Shown: positions 1 to 8,822 of the stretch, in pieces | Position numbering within the stretch: position 1 is the first letter of the stretch | How the letters are laid out: every line of letters starts with the position of its first letter | Source: Sphingomonadales bacterium | GTDB taxonomy: Bacteria > Pseudomonadota > Alphaproteobacteria > Sphingomonadales > Sphingomonadaceae | Direction: 5' to 3' | DNA length: 32,553 bases | NCBI GenBank assembly: GCA_005773165.1 | Contig: SXHP01000164.1 | Coordinates: 1 to 32,553 of the forward strand | Notes under the pieces: model-generated | The model's database searches: none | Told to the model about the DNA's origin: nothing | Seen by the model: the letters and a program-made list of their open reading frames with translations, nothing else | Position numbers and translations under genes: made by a program

Positions 1-404
1 CCGAGGTCTGCGGCAAGCGCGTTGGTCTTGCCCGAAGGCAGCACGGCGACGCGCGGGGGCAGCGGAAAGCAGCGCGCGGCGGCGGTCAGCACGTCGCGAA
101 CGGTGCCGTCGCCGCCGTTGATCACCAGCGCGTTGACCCCCTCCGCCGCGAACGCTGCAAGCGCCGCGTCGAGCTCGGCGTGCGAGCGCGGCGCGACACA
201 GTTCGCGTCGAGGCCGTGATCCAGGCCATGGCGCGCGACGTTCAGTCGCGCCTTGCGGTTGCGGACGATGCCGATCCGCAGCTCGCGCGCGCCGTCGCGG
301 AACATCCGGTCAAGCGGCAAGACTCTGGGGGCGACGACCTGACCAGGCTGCCGCAGCGCGTTGGGGGGCAGCCCCTCAAAACGGAGAGACACGTCAGGTG
401 TCAT
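1..404 (-). CDS. Diacylglycerol kinase-like (DAGK catalytic domain) protein, partial at window edge
   Basis: Manual reverse translation from ATG at 404: MTPDVSLRFEGLPPNALRQ...IGIVRNRKARLN...NGGDGTVRDVL...AVLPSGKTNALAADL; NGGDGT and PSGKTNALA are typical of the family. Absent from the ORF track because it runs off the edge. Confidence 0.85.
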   Translation of the reverse strand, partial: MTPDVSLRFEGLPPNALRQPGQVVAPRVLPLDRMFRDGARELRIGIVRNRKARLNVARHGLDHGLDANCVAPRSHAELDAALAAFAAEGVNALVINGGDGTVRDVLTAAARCFPLPPRVAVLPSGKTNALAADL

Positions 405-518
405 GCAGGGAAAAAACTCCGAAACGTCACGTTAACGTAATGACGGCGTGGCAAAGGTCAATCAGCGTGGCCCCAGTGCGGCCCGCGAAGTTCCTTTCGC
501 ACCGGAATTGCGGCGGTT

Positions 519-1868
519 TTACGGTTGCTCGCCGACGCCCGCTCTCGATCCGTCGATCTGCCTTTGCCGCGTGATGCCGCGCGAAAGCCGAACTGCGGCA
601 TGGGCGAGCAGCGCAAAGGCCAGAGCCGACGCCGCAAGCGTCGCCACGCCTGCCCCAAACACCCCGAAGCGGGGCATCAGCAGCAGGACTCCGCCGAACA
701 GCGCAACCGTGGCGGTCGCGCGGATCGCGAGCGCCTGCGCGGCGCGTCCGGTTCCCATCAGGACGGGCTCGAAGCTAGCCGCCATTATGTCGAGTCCCGC
801 GGCTATGCCGAGAAGGACCAGGATCGGATAGGCCCCCAGATAGCTCTTGCCCGCGATCAGCAGCAGCGCAGGCTGGCCCAGGATCGGAACAAGCAGGCAG
901 GTGGCGAGGCCGACCGCCAGCGCGAGGTGGGTCGACTGCCGCACCAGCGTCAGCAGCCCCTCGTCCGCATTGCTCGCGCTGGCCCGCGAAAATTCGGGGA
1001 AGACGCCGCGCGCGAACATGTCCGATAGTCGAACCAGCGATTGGCTCAATTGGTAGGCGAGACGAAACTGCCCCGCAGCAGCCGCGCCGGTGAACAGCCC
1101 TACCAGCACGACCACAAGCTGCCGACTCGCTGCGCCGAGCGTCGTGTTAAGGTTGGTGACCAGCGCGAAATGCCAGAGGCCCGCGTTCTCGGCGGGCGCG
1201 CGCATCGTGTCTCGCCACCGGCTGAACAGACCGGGCGCAGTCCGCGTTGCGCTATACCAATAGACCGCCGCGGTCATCAGCTCGGACGCGGCCCACGCAA
1301 CCAGAAAGCCGCTCACGGTCGCCTTGGTCGACACCGCGGCGAGCGCGCCGAAGAAGCGCACCAGCGGAGTCACCGCATCCGCTCCCGCGCCCAACGCAAA
1401 GCGTTCGTGCAGCCGCAGGATGCCGACCGCGGTCGACCGGAACGACAGAAGTAGGACGACGCAGAACAACATGCCCTGCTGCGTCTGGGTGATCGACCAG
1501 CCGAGCCGGGTATGGAGCACGTGAAGCGCAACCGCGGCGATGCCGCAGCCGACGAGCGCCGCGGCGAGATCGAGGCCGGCGCAGAAACGGACCAGACGGC
1601 CGAGGCCGTCCCTGTCTCCGCGCGCCCTGTGGATCATGCCGTAGCGCACTACGATCTGCCACGTCTGGAACCCCACCAGCGCCGCCACCGCCTGCGCGGT
1701 GGCGAGGATCAGCGTGAACTGGCCGAACTTCTCGACCCCCAGCGAGCGCGTGACGAGCGCAAGATAGACGATGGACAGGACCGCGCCGAAACCCTTGCCC
1801 GTCAGCAGCCAGCCGACGTTGCGAAGGGCGCGACCGAATGGGGTCGGGTGCCCCGGTGTGGAATCCAA
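519..1868 (-). CDS. Polysaccharide/O-antigen flippase-like multi-pass membrane protein
   Basis: 449 aa, many hydrophobic helices; N-terminus GWLLTGKGFGAVLSIVYLALVTRSLGVEKFGQFTLI is typical of the oligosaccharide flippase (MOP) superfamily. Confidence 0.8.
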   Translation of the reverse strand: MDSTPGHPTPFGRALRNVGWLLTGKGFGAVLSIVYLALVTRSLGVEKFGQFTLILATAQAVAALVGFQTWQIVVRYGMIHRARGDRDGLGRLVRFCAGLDLAAALVGCGIAAVALHVLHTRLGWSITQTQQGMLFCVVLLLSFRSTAVGILRLHERFALGAGADAVTPLVRFFGALAAVSTKATVSGFLVAWAASELMTAAVYWYSATRTAPGLFSRWRDTMRAPAENAGLWHFALVTNLNTTLGAASRQLVVVLVGLFTGAAAAGQFRLAYQLSQSLVRLSDMFARGVFPEFSRASASNADEGLLTLVRQSTHLALAVGLATCLLVPILGQPALLLIAGKSYLGAYPILVLLGIAAGLDIMAASFEPVLMGTGRAAQALAIRATATVALFGGVLLLMPRFGVFGAGVATLAASALAFALLAHAAVRLSRGITRQRQIDGSRAGVGEQP

Positions 1869-1911
1869 CGGCTTTCTTCCAATCGTGCTCGCGCGCTACA
1901 GCGTCGCCGCC

Positions 1912-3024
1912 ATGCGCATCGCCTTCCTCTATATCGCAGAAGCCTATCAATGCTATCATGGCGCAGCGATCGCGCTCGAACTCGCCGCGCGGCCGGGCTG
2001 GACCGTCGATAATTGGTACAACGATCCGGAGACGCCGCATCATCTGGAGCGGGTGCGGATCGCCCACGGCGCGCCGCCGGTCGCCTATCACCCGCTTCGC
2101 CGGACGCTGCCGACGCGAGCGTTGCAGAGCGTCAAGCTGCTCGGGATGTTCAAGGATCTGGCGATGCGCGACAATGTCGCCGCGCTCGACGGCTATGCCG
2201 CGGTGTTTGCGGTCGAGAACACCGTCGCGGCGCTCCGCAGGCTGGGCGTGAGGCGGCCGCGGCTGATCTACAGCCCGCACGGCTTCGGCGACCGGGCGCG
2301 CGGCTACATTCCCCGGATCGCGACCTTCGACTATGTGCTGCTCGCCGGCAACAAGACCGCCCGGCGGATGCTCGCCCAAGGGCTGGTGCGCGAGGGGGAC
2401 CACGCGCTCACCGGGTCGGTCAAGCTGGAGACCGCAGCGCGCCTCGCAGCCGCGATCCCCTCGCCCTTCGACGAGGTGCGCCCGACGGTTCTCTACAACG
2501 CGCACAAGGAGCCGAGGCTGACTTCATGGAACCGCTTCATCGAGCCGATGCTGGCCGAGTTCGCCGCGGACCGATCGATGAACCTTGTCGTCGCGCCGCA
2601 CGTCAAGCTGTTCCGCCGTCGCAGCGAACGCCTGCGCACGCGATGGCGGGCGCGGAGCACGGGCAACGTGCTGGTCGATCCCGGGTCCGACCGTTCGGTC
2701 GACTTGAGCTATGCGCCGATCACGGACATCTATGTCGGCGATGTCAGCAGCCAGGTCTATGAGTTCCTTGCGACGCCGCGGCCGTGCGTGTTCCTGAACG
2801 CGCACCGCATCGACTGGCGTGACGACCCGAGCTTCGCGCACTGGCATCTCGGCGACGTCGTCGACGATCCGGCCGACCTGATGGCGGCGATCCGCGCCGC
2901 GCCTGCGCGCCACGCGCTCTATCGGGAGCGGCAAGCCCGCATGGCGGCGGAGACGCTGGGCGACACCAGTCCGGGCGCGGCCGCGCGCGCCGCGGACGCG
3001 ATCGCAAGTTTTCTCGCGCGATGA
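1912..3024 (+). CDS. CDP-glycerol glycerophosphotransferase-like protein (tandem copy 1)
   Basis: In-frame ATG at 1912 (MRIAFLYIAEAYQCYHG); motifs SPHGFGDRARGY, NLVVAPHVKLFRRR, VDPGSDRSVDLSYAPITDIYVGDVSSQVYEFL. The longer ORF start at 1771 overlaps the divergent flippase gene. Confidence 0.65.
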   Translation: MRIAFLYIAEAYQCYHGAAIALELAARPGWTVDNWYNDPETPHHLERVRIAHGAPPVAYHPLRRTLPTRALQSVKLLGMFKDLAMRDNVAALDGYAAVFAVENTVAALRRLGVRRPRLIYSPHGFGDRARGYIPRIATFDYVLLAGNKTARRMLAQGLVREGDHALTGSVKLETAARLAAAIPSPFDEVRPTVLYNAHKEPRLTSWNRFIEPMLAEFAADRSMNLVVAPHVKLFRRRSERLRTRWRARSTGNVLVDPGSDRSVDLSYAPITDIYVGDVSSQVYEFLATPRPCVFLNAHRIDWRDDPSFAHWHLGDVVDDPADLMAAIRAAPARHALYRERQARMAAETLGDTSPGAAARAADAIASFLAR

Positions 3025-4202
3025 AGGTCGGCTTCCTCTACAACCACGATGCGCTTCACCAGATCAGCCACACCGCGCCGGTGATCGCCGATCTGGTAGG
3101 CTATCCGGGCGTGCAGGTGTCGGTGCTCGCCTCATCCTCGGCGCAGGAACGGCAGGTGCGCAAGCTGATCGGCGACGCCGCCGCGCATGTCCGCTTCGTG
3201 CGGCTGCGGATCGGGCGGGCGGCGGGGATGCTCGACCGGGCGCTGCGCTTCGTCTCGCCGTTCCGCCGGGTCGCGGTGCTGCGCGAGAACGCGGCCGCGT
3301 TCGCGGCGTTGGACGTGCTGGTCACCCCGGAGACGACCTCCCTGATGCTCCGCGACCGCTACGGCGTGCGCGACCTCAAATTCGTCTGGATTCCGCACGG
3401 CGCGGGAGACCGATCGATCGGGTTTCATCCCGTCGCCCGCGGCTTCGATCTGGTGCTGCTGTCGGGCGCCAAGGTGCGCGACCGGATGCTCGCGGAGGGA
3501 ATCATTCGCGCGGACGATCACGCGGTCGTCGGCTACCCCAAGTTCGACACGATCCCCGACGAGCCCCCGCCGCGGCTGTTCAAGGATGATCGCCCGATCG
3601 TCCTCTACAACCCCCATTTTGATCCGCGGCTGTCGTCCTGGTACACGATGGGACGCGACGTGATCGATTGGTTCGCGAATCAGTCGCGCTTCAACCTGAT
3701 CGTCGCGCCGCATGTCATGCTGTTCCGGCGGCGGCTTCATGCATCGGTCGAGCACCGACGGCTGCGCTGGCGGCGCGACGTGGCGAAGCGCTATCGCGAC
3801 TGCCCGAACATCCTGGTCGATCCCGGCAGCGAGCGGTCGATCGACATGACTTACACGCGCATGGCCGACATCTATCTGGGCGATGCGAGCAGCCAAATTT
3901 ACGAATGGATCGCACGACCGAGGCCAGCGATCTTCCTGGATGCGTCGAACGCCGATTGGCGGGACGACCCCGATTTCGCGCACTGGCGTCTGGGCGACGT
4001 CATCCGCCACGTCGCCGACCTGCCCGGCGCGCTCGACCGAGCGATGGCTGATCCGCTGGCTTACCGCGCCGCGCAGGAGGAGGCGCGGGAGGCGACCTTC
4101 GCGCAAGGCGACGAACCCGCCTCTCGCCGCGCGGCGGCGGCGATCGTGGCGTTCTTCAGCCCGCAGGCCGGAACGCGCCGCCCTTCAGGTACAGCAACGT
4201 AA
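3021..4202 (+). CDS. CDP-glycerol glycerophosphotransferase-like protein (tandem copy 2)
   Basis: Clearly paralogous to 1912-3024 (IPHGAGDRSIGF, NLIVAPHVMLFRRR, VDPGSERSIDMTYTRMADIYLGDASSQIYEW); ATGA start/stop overlap with copy 1. Confidence 0.65.
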   Translation: MKVGFLYNHDALHQISHTAPVIADLVGYPGVQVSVLASSSAQERQVRKLIGDAAAHVRFVRLRIGRAAGMLDRALRFVSPFRRVAVLRENAAAFAALDVLVTPETTSLMLRDRYGVRDLKFVWIPHGAGDRSIGFHPVARGFDLVLLSGAKVRDRMLAEGIIRADDHAVVGYPKFDTIPDEPPPRLFKDDRPIVLYNPHFDPRLSSWYTMGRDVIDWFANQSRFNLIVAPHVMLFRRRLHASVEHRRLRWRRDVAKRYRDCPNILVDPGSERSIDMTYTRMADIYLGDASSQIYEWIARPRPAIFLDASNADWRDDPDFAHWRLGDVIRHVADLPGALDRAMADPLAYRAAQEEAREATFAQGDEPASRRAAAAIVAFFSPQAGTRRPSGTAT

Positions 4203-4617
4203 TGGGGACCGCCGTGGTCCCGTTGCCGACCTGGACCTGCACCGTCCTGGGGTTCGGCTTGCGCGACAGCAGCACGTCGATGAGCGTGGTGCGGGGGTTG
4301 CCGGAAGCTCCCCCGCCGTCGCTGCGGTCCGTGTCGCCGTTGTTGTTGACGTCGTGGCGGACGTCCACCGCATAGACGCCGGCTCGAGGAACGGGAACGC
4401 AGGCGGTCACCCGGCCGGACGCCGGCACCGGCCATTCGATGCGGGTCAGTGCGCGTTTGCGATTGAAATAGTTGCTCGGCGGCCCTCCGAACACGCGAAC
4501 GCGCACCTGCCCCGCCCGGTTCTTGAAGCCGGTTACGTCGACGAGCACCGCGGGCCCCGAATTGGGCGGACAGGCCGCAGGCGGCACGGCAGCCGCCAGG
4601 AGCAAGGAAATCAGCAT
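4156..4617 (-). CDS. DUF2141 domain protein with signal peptide
   Basis: 153 aa; MLISLLLAAAVPPAA leader, VRVRVFGGPPSNYF, YAVDVRHDVNNNGDTDRSDGGGASGNP resembles the DUF2141 pattern. Confidence 0.7.
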   Translation of the reverse strand: MLISLLLAAAVPPAACPPNSGPAVLVDVTGFKNRAGQVRVRVFGGPPSNYFNRKRALTRIEWPVPASGRVTACVPVPRAGVYAVDVRHDVNNNGDTDRSDGGGASGNPRTTLIDVLLSRKPNPRTVQVQVGNGTTAVPITLLYLKGGAFRPAG

Positions 4618-4639
4618 TCACGAACTTTCTGACGCGGAC

Positions 4640-6535
4640 ATGGCGACGGAGCAAGCCTTGCCCGCGGTCGCATGGACCCATAGTGAATGGCCTTGCCCGC
4701 GCCATCCGAGGATCAAAGGCTTGCGTTTTCAAGCTCTGCTCGCTGTTCTGCTCCTGTCCGCTGCGCCCTCGCCTGCGCTCGCGCAAGCGTTGCCACCGCC
4801 GGTTCCGATGCCCGGCGACGGCCCGGAGGACGCGAGGCTGAAGCGGCTGTTCTACGATAGCGACGAGCGCGACATCCGCCTCAATCCGGTCTCGGCGATC
4901 CGGCGAGGCGACATGCGCTTCGCCGATCGGTTCGGCGATTATCTGACGGATCGCGCCGAGGCCGAGGAAAAGCGCAATATCGAGATCGACCTGGCGGCGC
5001 TCGCGACGATCGACCGGACCAAGCTGACCGCCGTCGACCAGATCGCCCATGACGTTTTCCTGCACGAGCGGCGCATGGCGCTGCGCTTCTTCGCGCCTGA
5101 CATCCTGGCGATCCGCCGGGCCTTGCCGATGAACCATTTCGGCGGCTTCCACACCTTCTATCCCGATTTCGCGTCGGGCAAGGGCGCAGCGCCGTTCAAG
5201 ACGGTGGCCGACTACGAGAACAACCTGAAGCGGAACGCAGGATACGCGGCGCTCTACGACCGAATCATCGCGCGGTTCCGCAGCGGGATGGCGCGCGGCG
5301 TGGTGCATCCGAAACTCGTCGTCGCCAACATGATCCGCCAGTTCGACAATCTGCTGGCTCAGGGCTTGGAGATGTCGACCTTCTACCAGCCGGCGACGAT
5401 CTTCCCCGACACCGTCCCCGCGGCGGCTCGAACGCGGCTGAAGGGGGCTTACGCGAGGCAAGTGCGCGAGGTGATCGACCCCGCGCACCGCAAGATGCGC
5501 GACTTCCTCAAGAACGAATACCTGCCCCGCGCGCGCGACACCGTCGGACTGTCGGCGGTGTCAGGCGGCGCGGCGCTCTACGCGCTCAACGTCGAATCGA
5601 GCACCACGCTGCCGATGCGCCCTGCCGACATCCACACGCTCGGATTGAGCGAGGTCGCCCGCATCCTGCGCGAGATGGCGGCGCAGCAGCAGGCGGTCGG
5701 GTTCACGGGAACGCTGCCGCAGTTCTTCGAGCATCTCCGGACGGAGAAGCGTTTTCAGCCGAAGAGCGCGGAGGAAATCCGCTTGGGTTATGAGGCGATC
5801 GGGCGACGGGTCGACGCAAGGGTGCGCGAGCAATTCTCGCTTCTGCCCAAGACCAAGCTCGAAATCCGCCCCGTCCCCGACTACCGCGCGCAGAGCGACG
5901 CGGCGGGTTCGTACGAGGACGGCGCACCCGACGCGAGCAGGCCCGGCATCTTCTATTACAATACCTACGACCTGCCGAGCCGCTATCTCTGGGGCATGGA
6001 GACGCTGTACCTGCACGAAGCTGTCCCGGGGCACCATTTCCAGGTCAGCCTGGCGCAGGAGAACGCCGCTCTGCCCGCGTTCATCCGTTTTGGCGGGAAC
6101 ACAGCCTATGTCGAAGGGTGGGCGCTCTATGCCGAGACCTTGTGGCGTGAACTGGGGGTCGAAAGCGATCCGTATCAGCGGATGGGCGGGCTGAACGACG
6201 AAATGCTCCGCGCCATGCGGCTGGTGGTCGACACGGGTCTCCATGACAAGGGTTGGACGCGCGAGCAGGCTATCGGCTACATGCTCGCCAACTCACCGAT
6301 GCCGCGCACCGATGCGATCGCCGAGGTCGAACGCTATACCGCTATTCCGGGGCAAGCGACCGCGTACAAGGTAGGACAGCTGACGATCTCCCGCGCCAAG
6401 GCCAAGGCGCAAGCTGCGCTCGGCGAACGCTTCGATCCTCGCGCGTTTCACGCCCAGGTGCTCGACACGGGCGCGCTGCCGATGCCGGTGCTGGAGGCGA
6501 AGATCGACCGCTGGATCGCGGCCGGAGGGAGATAG
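4640..6535 (+). CDS. DUF885 family protein (HExxH-type metallopeptidase-like), exported
   Basis: YLHEAVPGHHFQVSLAQENAALPAFIRFGGNTAYVEGWALYAETLWRELG is the DUF885 core. Start uncertain: ATG 4640, or TTG 4721, which would begin exactly at a signal peptide (LRFQALLAVLLLSAAPSPALAQ). Confidence 0.9.
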   Translation: MATEQALPAVAWTHSEWPCPRHPRIKGLRFQALLAVLLLSAAPSPALAQALPPPVPMPGDGPEDARLKRLFYDSDERDIRLNPVSAIRRGDMRFADRFGDYLTDRAEAEEKRNIEIDLAALATIDRTKLTAVDQIAHDVFLHERRMALRFFAPDILAIRRALPMNHFGGFHTFYPDFASGKGAAPFKTVADYENNLKRNAGYAALYDRIIARFRSGMARGVVHPKLVVANMIRQFDNLLAQGLEMSTFYQPATIFPDTVPAAARTRLKGAYARQVREVIDPAHRKMRDFLKNEYLPRARDTVGLSAVSGGAALYALNVESSTTLPMRPADIHTLGLSEVARILREMAAQQQAVGFTGTLPQFFEHLRTEKRFQPKSAEEIRLGYEAIGRRVDARVREQFSLLPKTKLEIRPVPDYRAQSDAAGSYEDGAPDASRPGIFYYNTYDLPSRYLWGMETLYLHEAVPGHHFQVSLAQENAALPAFIRFGGNTAYVEGWALYAETLWRELGVESDPYQRMGGLNDEMLRAMRLVVDTGLHDKGWTREQAIGYMLANSPMPRTDAIAEVERYTAIPGQATAYKVGQLTISRAKAKAQAALGERFDPRAFHAQVLDTGALPMPVLEAKIDRWIAAGGR

Positions 6536-6557
6536 TTCCTGCTTCCACAAGCGCCGG

Positions 6558-7571
6558 TCAGAACAGGCGGGTCAGCCCATAGAAGGCCGCGCCGACCGCG
6601 GCAGACGCCGGTATGGTCACCACCCAGGCCATCACCACCGTTCGGGCGACGCCCCAGCGTACTGCCGAGGCGCGCCGCGCGGTCCCGGCGCCGATGATCG
6701 CGCCGGTGATCGTGTGGGTCGTGGATACCGGAATGCCGAGCGCGGACGCGGTGAAGAGCACGATCGACCCCGCGAGCGACGCGCTGAACCCCTGGTGCTG
6801 CGACAGCTTGGTGATCCGCGATCCCATGGTTTCGATGATCTTCCACCCGCCGGTCATCGTTCCCAGCGCGATCGCGACGTAGCAGCTGATCGCGACCCAG
6901 TGCGGCACCTCGAACGGGCCGGTGAGCCGCCCCGTGGAATAGAGCAGCACGGTGATGATCCCCATCGTCTTTTGGGCATCGTTGAGGCCGTGGCTGAGCG
7001 AATAGGCGGCGGACGACGCCAAATGGAGAACGCGAAAGCTGCGCTCCGCCTGGTTGGCCGTTGCGCGGACCAGCGCCCAGCTTGACGCCAGCATGACGAG
7101 CAGCGCGAGGAACATGCCGATGGTCGGCGACAACACGATCGCGAGCACGGTCTTGTTGAGCCCGGCCCATTGCACCACGTCCATCCCGCCGTGCGCGACG
7201 CCTGCGCCGATCAGTCCGCCGACCAGCGCATGGCTGGACGATGAGGGAATGCCGCGCAGCCACGTGACGACGTTCCAGAACATCGCGCCGCCCAGCGCGC
7301 CGAAAATGACTGCGGGGGTGACAATATCCTTGTCGATCAACCCCTTGCCGATCGTCTCCGCGACCGCGTGCAAGCTCGGGACGGCAATGGTCAGGAAATA
7401 GGCGGCGAAGTTGAAGAAGGCGGCGAACAGCACCGCCTTGACCGGAGACAGCAGCCGGGTCGCGACCACCGTTGCGATCGAGTTCGCCGCGTCGTGAAGA
7501 CCGTTCAGATAATCGAACGCCAGCGCGAGGGCGATCAGCCCGACGAGCAGCGGGAAAGCGAGTTCATGCAC
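6558..7571 (-). CDS. Inorganic phosphate transporter, PiT family
   Basis: MHELAFPLLVGLIALALAFDYLNGLHDAANSIATVVATRLLSP and GIPVSTTHTITGAIIGAG are PiT signatures. Confidence 0.95.
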   Translation of the reverse strand: MHELAFPLLVGLIALALAFDYLNGLHDAANSIATVVATRLLSPVKAVLFAAFFNFAAYFLTIAVPSLHAVAETIGKGLIDKDIVTPAVIFGALGGAMFWNVVTWLRGIPSSSSHALVGGLIGAGVAHGGMDVVQWAGLNKTVLAIVLSPTIGMFLALLVMLASSWALVRATANQAERSFRVLHLASSAAYSLSHGLNDAQKTMGIITVLLYSTGRLTGPFEVPHWVAISCYVAIALGTMTGGWKIIETMGSRITKLSQHQGFSASLAGSIVLFTASALGIPVSTTHTITGAIIGAGTARRASAVRWGVARTVVMAWVVTIPASAAVGAAFYGLTRLF

Positions 7572-7586
7572 CGGACGGTCCTTCCG

Positions 7587-8690
7587 TCACGAATGATCGA
7601 TGACGATGCCGTCGATCTCGTTGGCGACATCTTCGAAAGCGTCGGTGATCCGCTCCAGATGCTTGTAGATCTCGCGCTCGACGACGAAACGCAACGTGTC
7701 GGTCGCGCCGTGATCGTGGAGCGCCCGCTTCAGGCCCGCCGCGTGGATATCGTCTGCGTGGCCCTCCATCCGGACCAGCCGCTCGGTCAATTCGTGGAGA
7801 CGTGCGCCGTTCTGCGCCACATTGCGGAGCAGCGGCATCGCCTCCGCGGTCACCCGCGCGGCGTCGACGATGATCGCGGCCATGTCGGTCATTTCGGGCG
7901 CAAAGGTCGACACTTCGTAGAGCGAGATCGCATTGGCGGCGGCCTGCATCTCGTCGATCGTATCGTCCATCGCACCGATCAGGCTGGTGATCGCGCCGCG
8001 ATCGAACGGAGTCAGGAAGGTCTTGCGGACCGTCTGCAGCACTTCGCGCGTGATGTTGTCGGCGTCGTGCTCGCGCTCGATCACCTCGCGGGCGTGCTCG
8101 TGAGCGCCGGGTCCGCCCTGGAGCAGCCGGCACATCGCCTCCGCACCCATCGTCACGGTGAGCGCATGCGCCTCGAACATCTCGAAGAAGTTGCCCGTGC
8201 GGGGAAGCAGGCGCTGAAACCAGGAAAACATCGATCCTACCTTTGATCCTTGCGCGACCCGGCCGAGCATGGTGCGGCGGGTCGCGACCTTGAACTCGGA
8301 CGCGCTGAACGACCGTATCAACTCGCGCAGGTCGGGCTCGTCGACCGCCTCGGCCGCGTCGGCAAGCGAGAACCAGCGCCGCTCGCGCTCGCTCTGCTCC
8401 TTCCATCCGGCAAGCTCGTCGGTGACGGCGAGCGGAAAGACGTCGACGTCGACCATCAGCGAAGCGCCGCTGCCGCGGCGCTTGCGGTAGCGATAGCTGC
8501 CCAGCGGGGTTGGGCAGATTGCGCCCCGCAATCCCGCCTCCTCCTCCGCCTCGCGCGCCGCGGCGACATGCGGCGCAACGCCGCTCCCGATATTGCCCTT
8601 TGGAACAACCCAGCGCCGTGTGCTGCGCGATGTGATGAGCAGCACGCGCACGCCTCCATCGGCAGACCCGATGTCGGTGCGGTACGGCAA
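7587..8690 (-). CDS. NUDIX hydrolase domain in frame with DUF47 (PhoU-like) domain
   Basis: N-terminal half: VVPKGNI...AAREAEEEAGLRG (NUDIX box). C-terminal half from the internal ATG at 8231 (MFSWFQRLLPRTGNFFEMFEAHA...) is a full-length DUF47 protein. No stop between them. Internal start preceded by AAAGGTAGGATCG. Confidence 0.8.
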   Translation of the reverse strand: MPYRTDIGSADGGVRVLLITSRSTRRWVVPKGNIGSGVAPHVAAAREAEEEAGLRGAICPTPLGSYRYRKRRGSGASLMVDVDVFPLAVTDELAGWKEQSERERRWFSLADAAEAVDEPDLRELIRSFSASEFKVATRRTMLGRVAQGSKVGSMFSWFQRLLPRTGNFFEMFEAHALTVTMGAEAMCRLLQGGPGAHEHAREVIEREHDADNITREVLQTVRKTFLTPFDRGAITSLIGAMDDTIDEMQAAANAISLYEVSTFAPEMTDMAAIIVDAARVTAEAMPLLRNVAQNGARLHELTERLVRMEGHADDIHAAGLKRALHDHGATDTLRFVVEREIYKHLERITDAFEDVANEIDGIVIDHS

Positions 8691-8822
8691 AGCGGCGATC
8701 TGGCGAATGGTGCGGGACTCGGGAGTGTAGCGGTTCGCGCCGCATGCTGGGGAACGCGCCGCATTGCAAGCGCGGTCCCCGCCTGTGGGCGGAACGTTAC
8801 ACCAAGGTTACACCAGCCGCGA

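Noticed and set aside
1771-1911. N-terminal extension of the first transferase-like ORF
   Set aside because: Overlaps the start of the divergent flippase gene and has unlikely composition; ATG at 1912 aligns with the start of the paralog at 3021.
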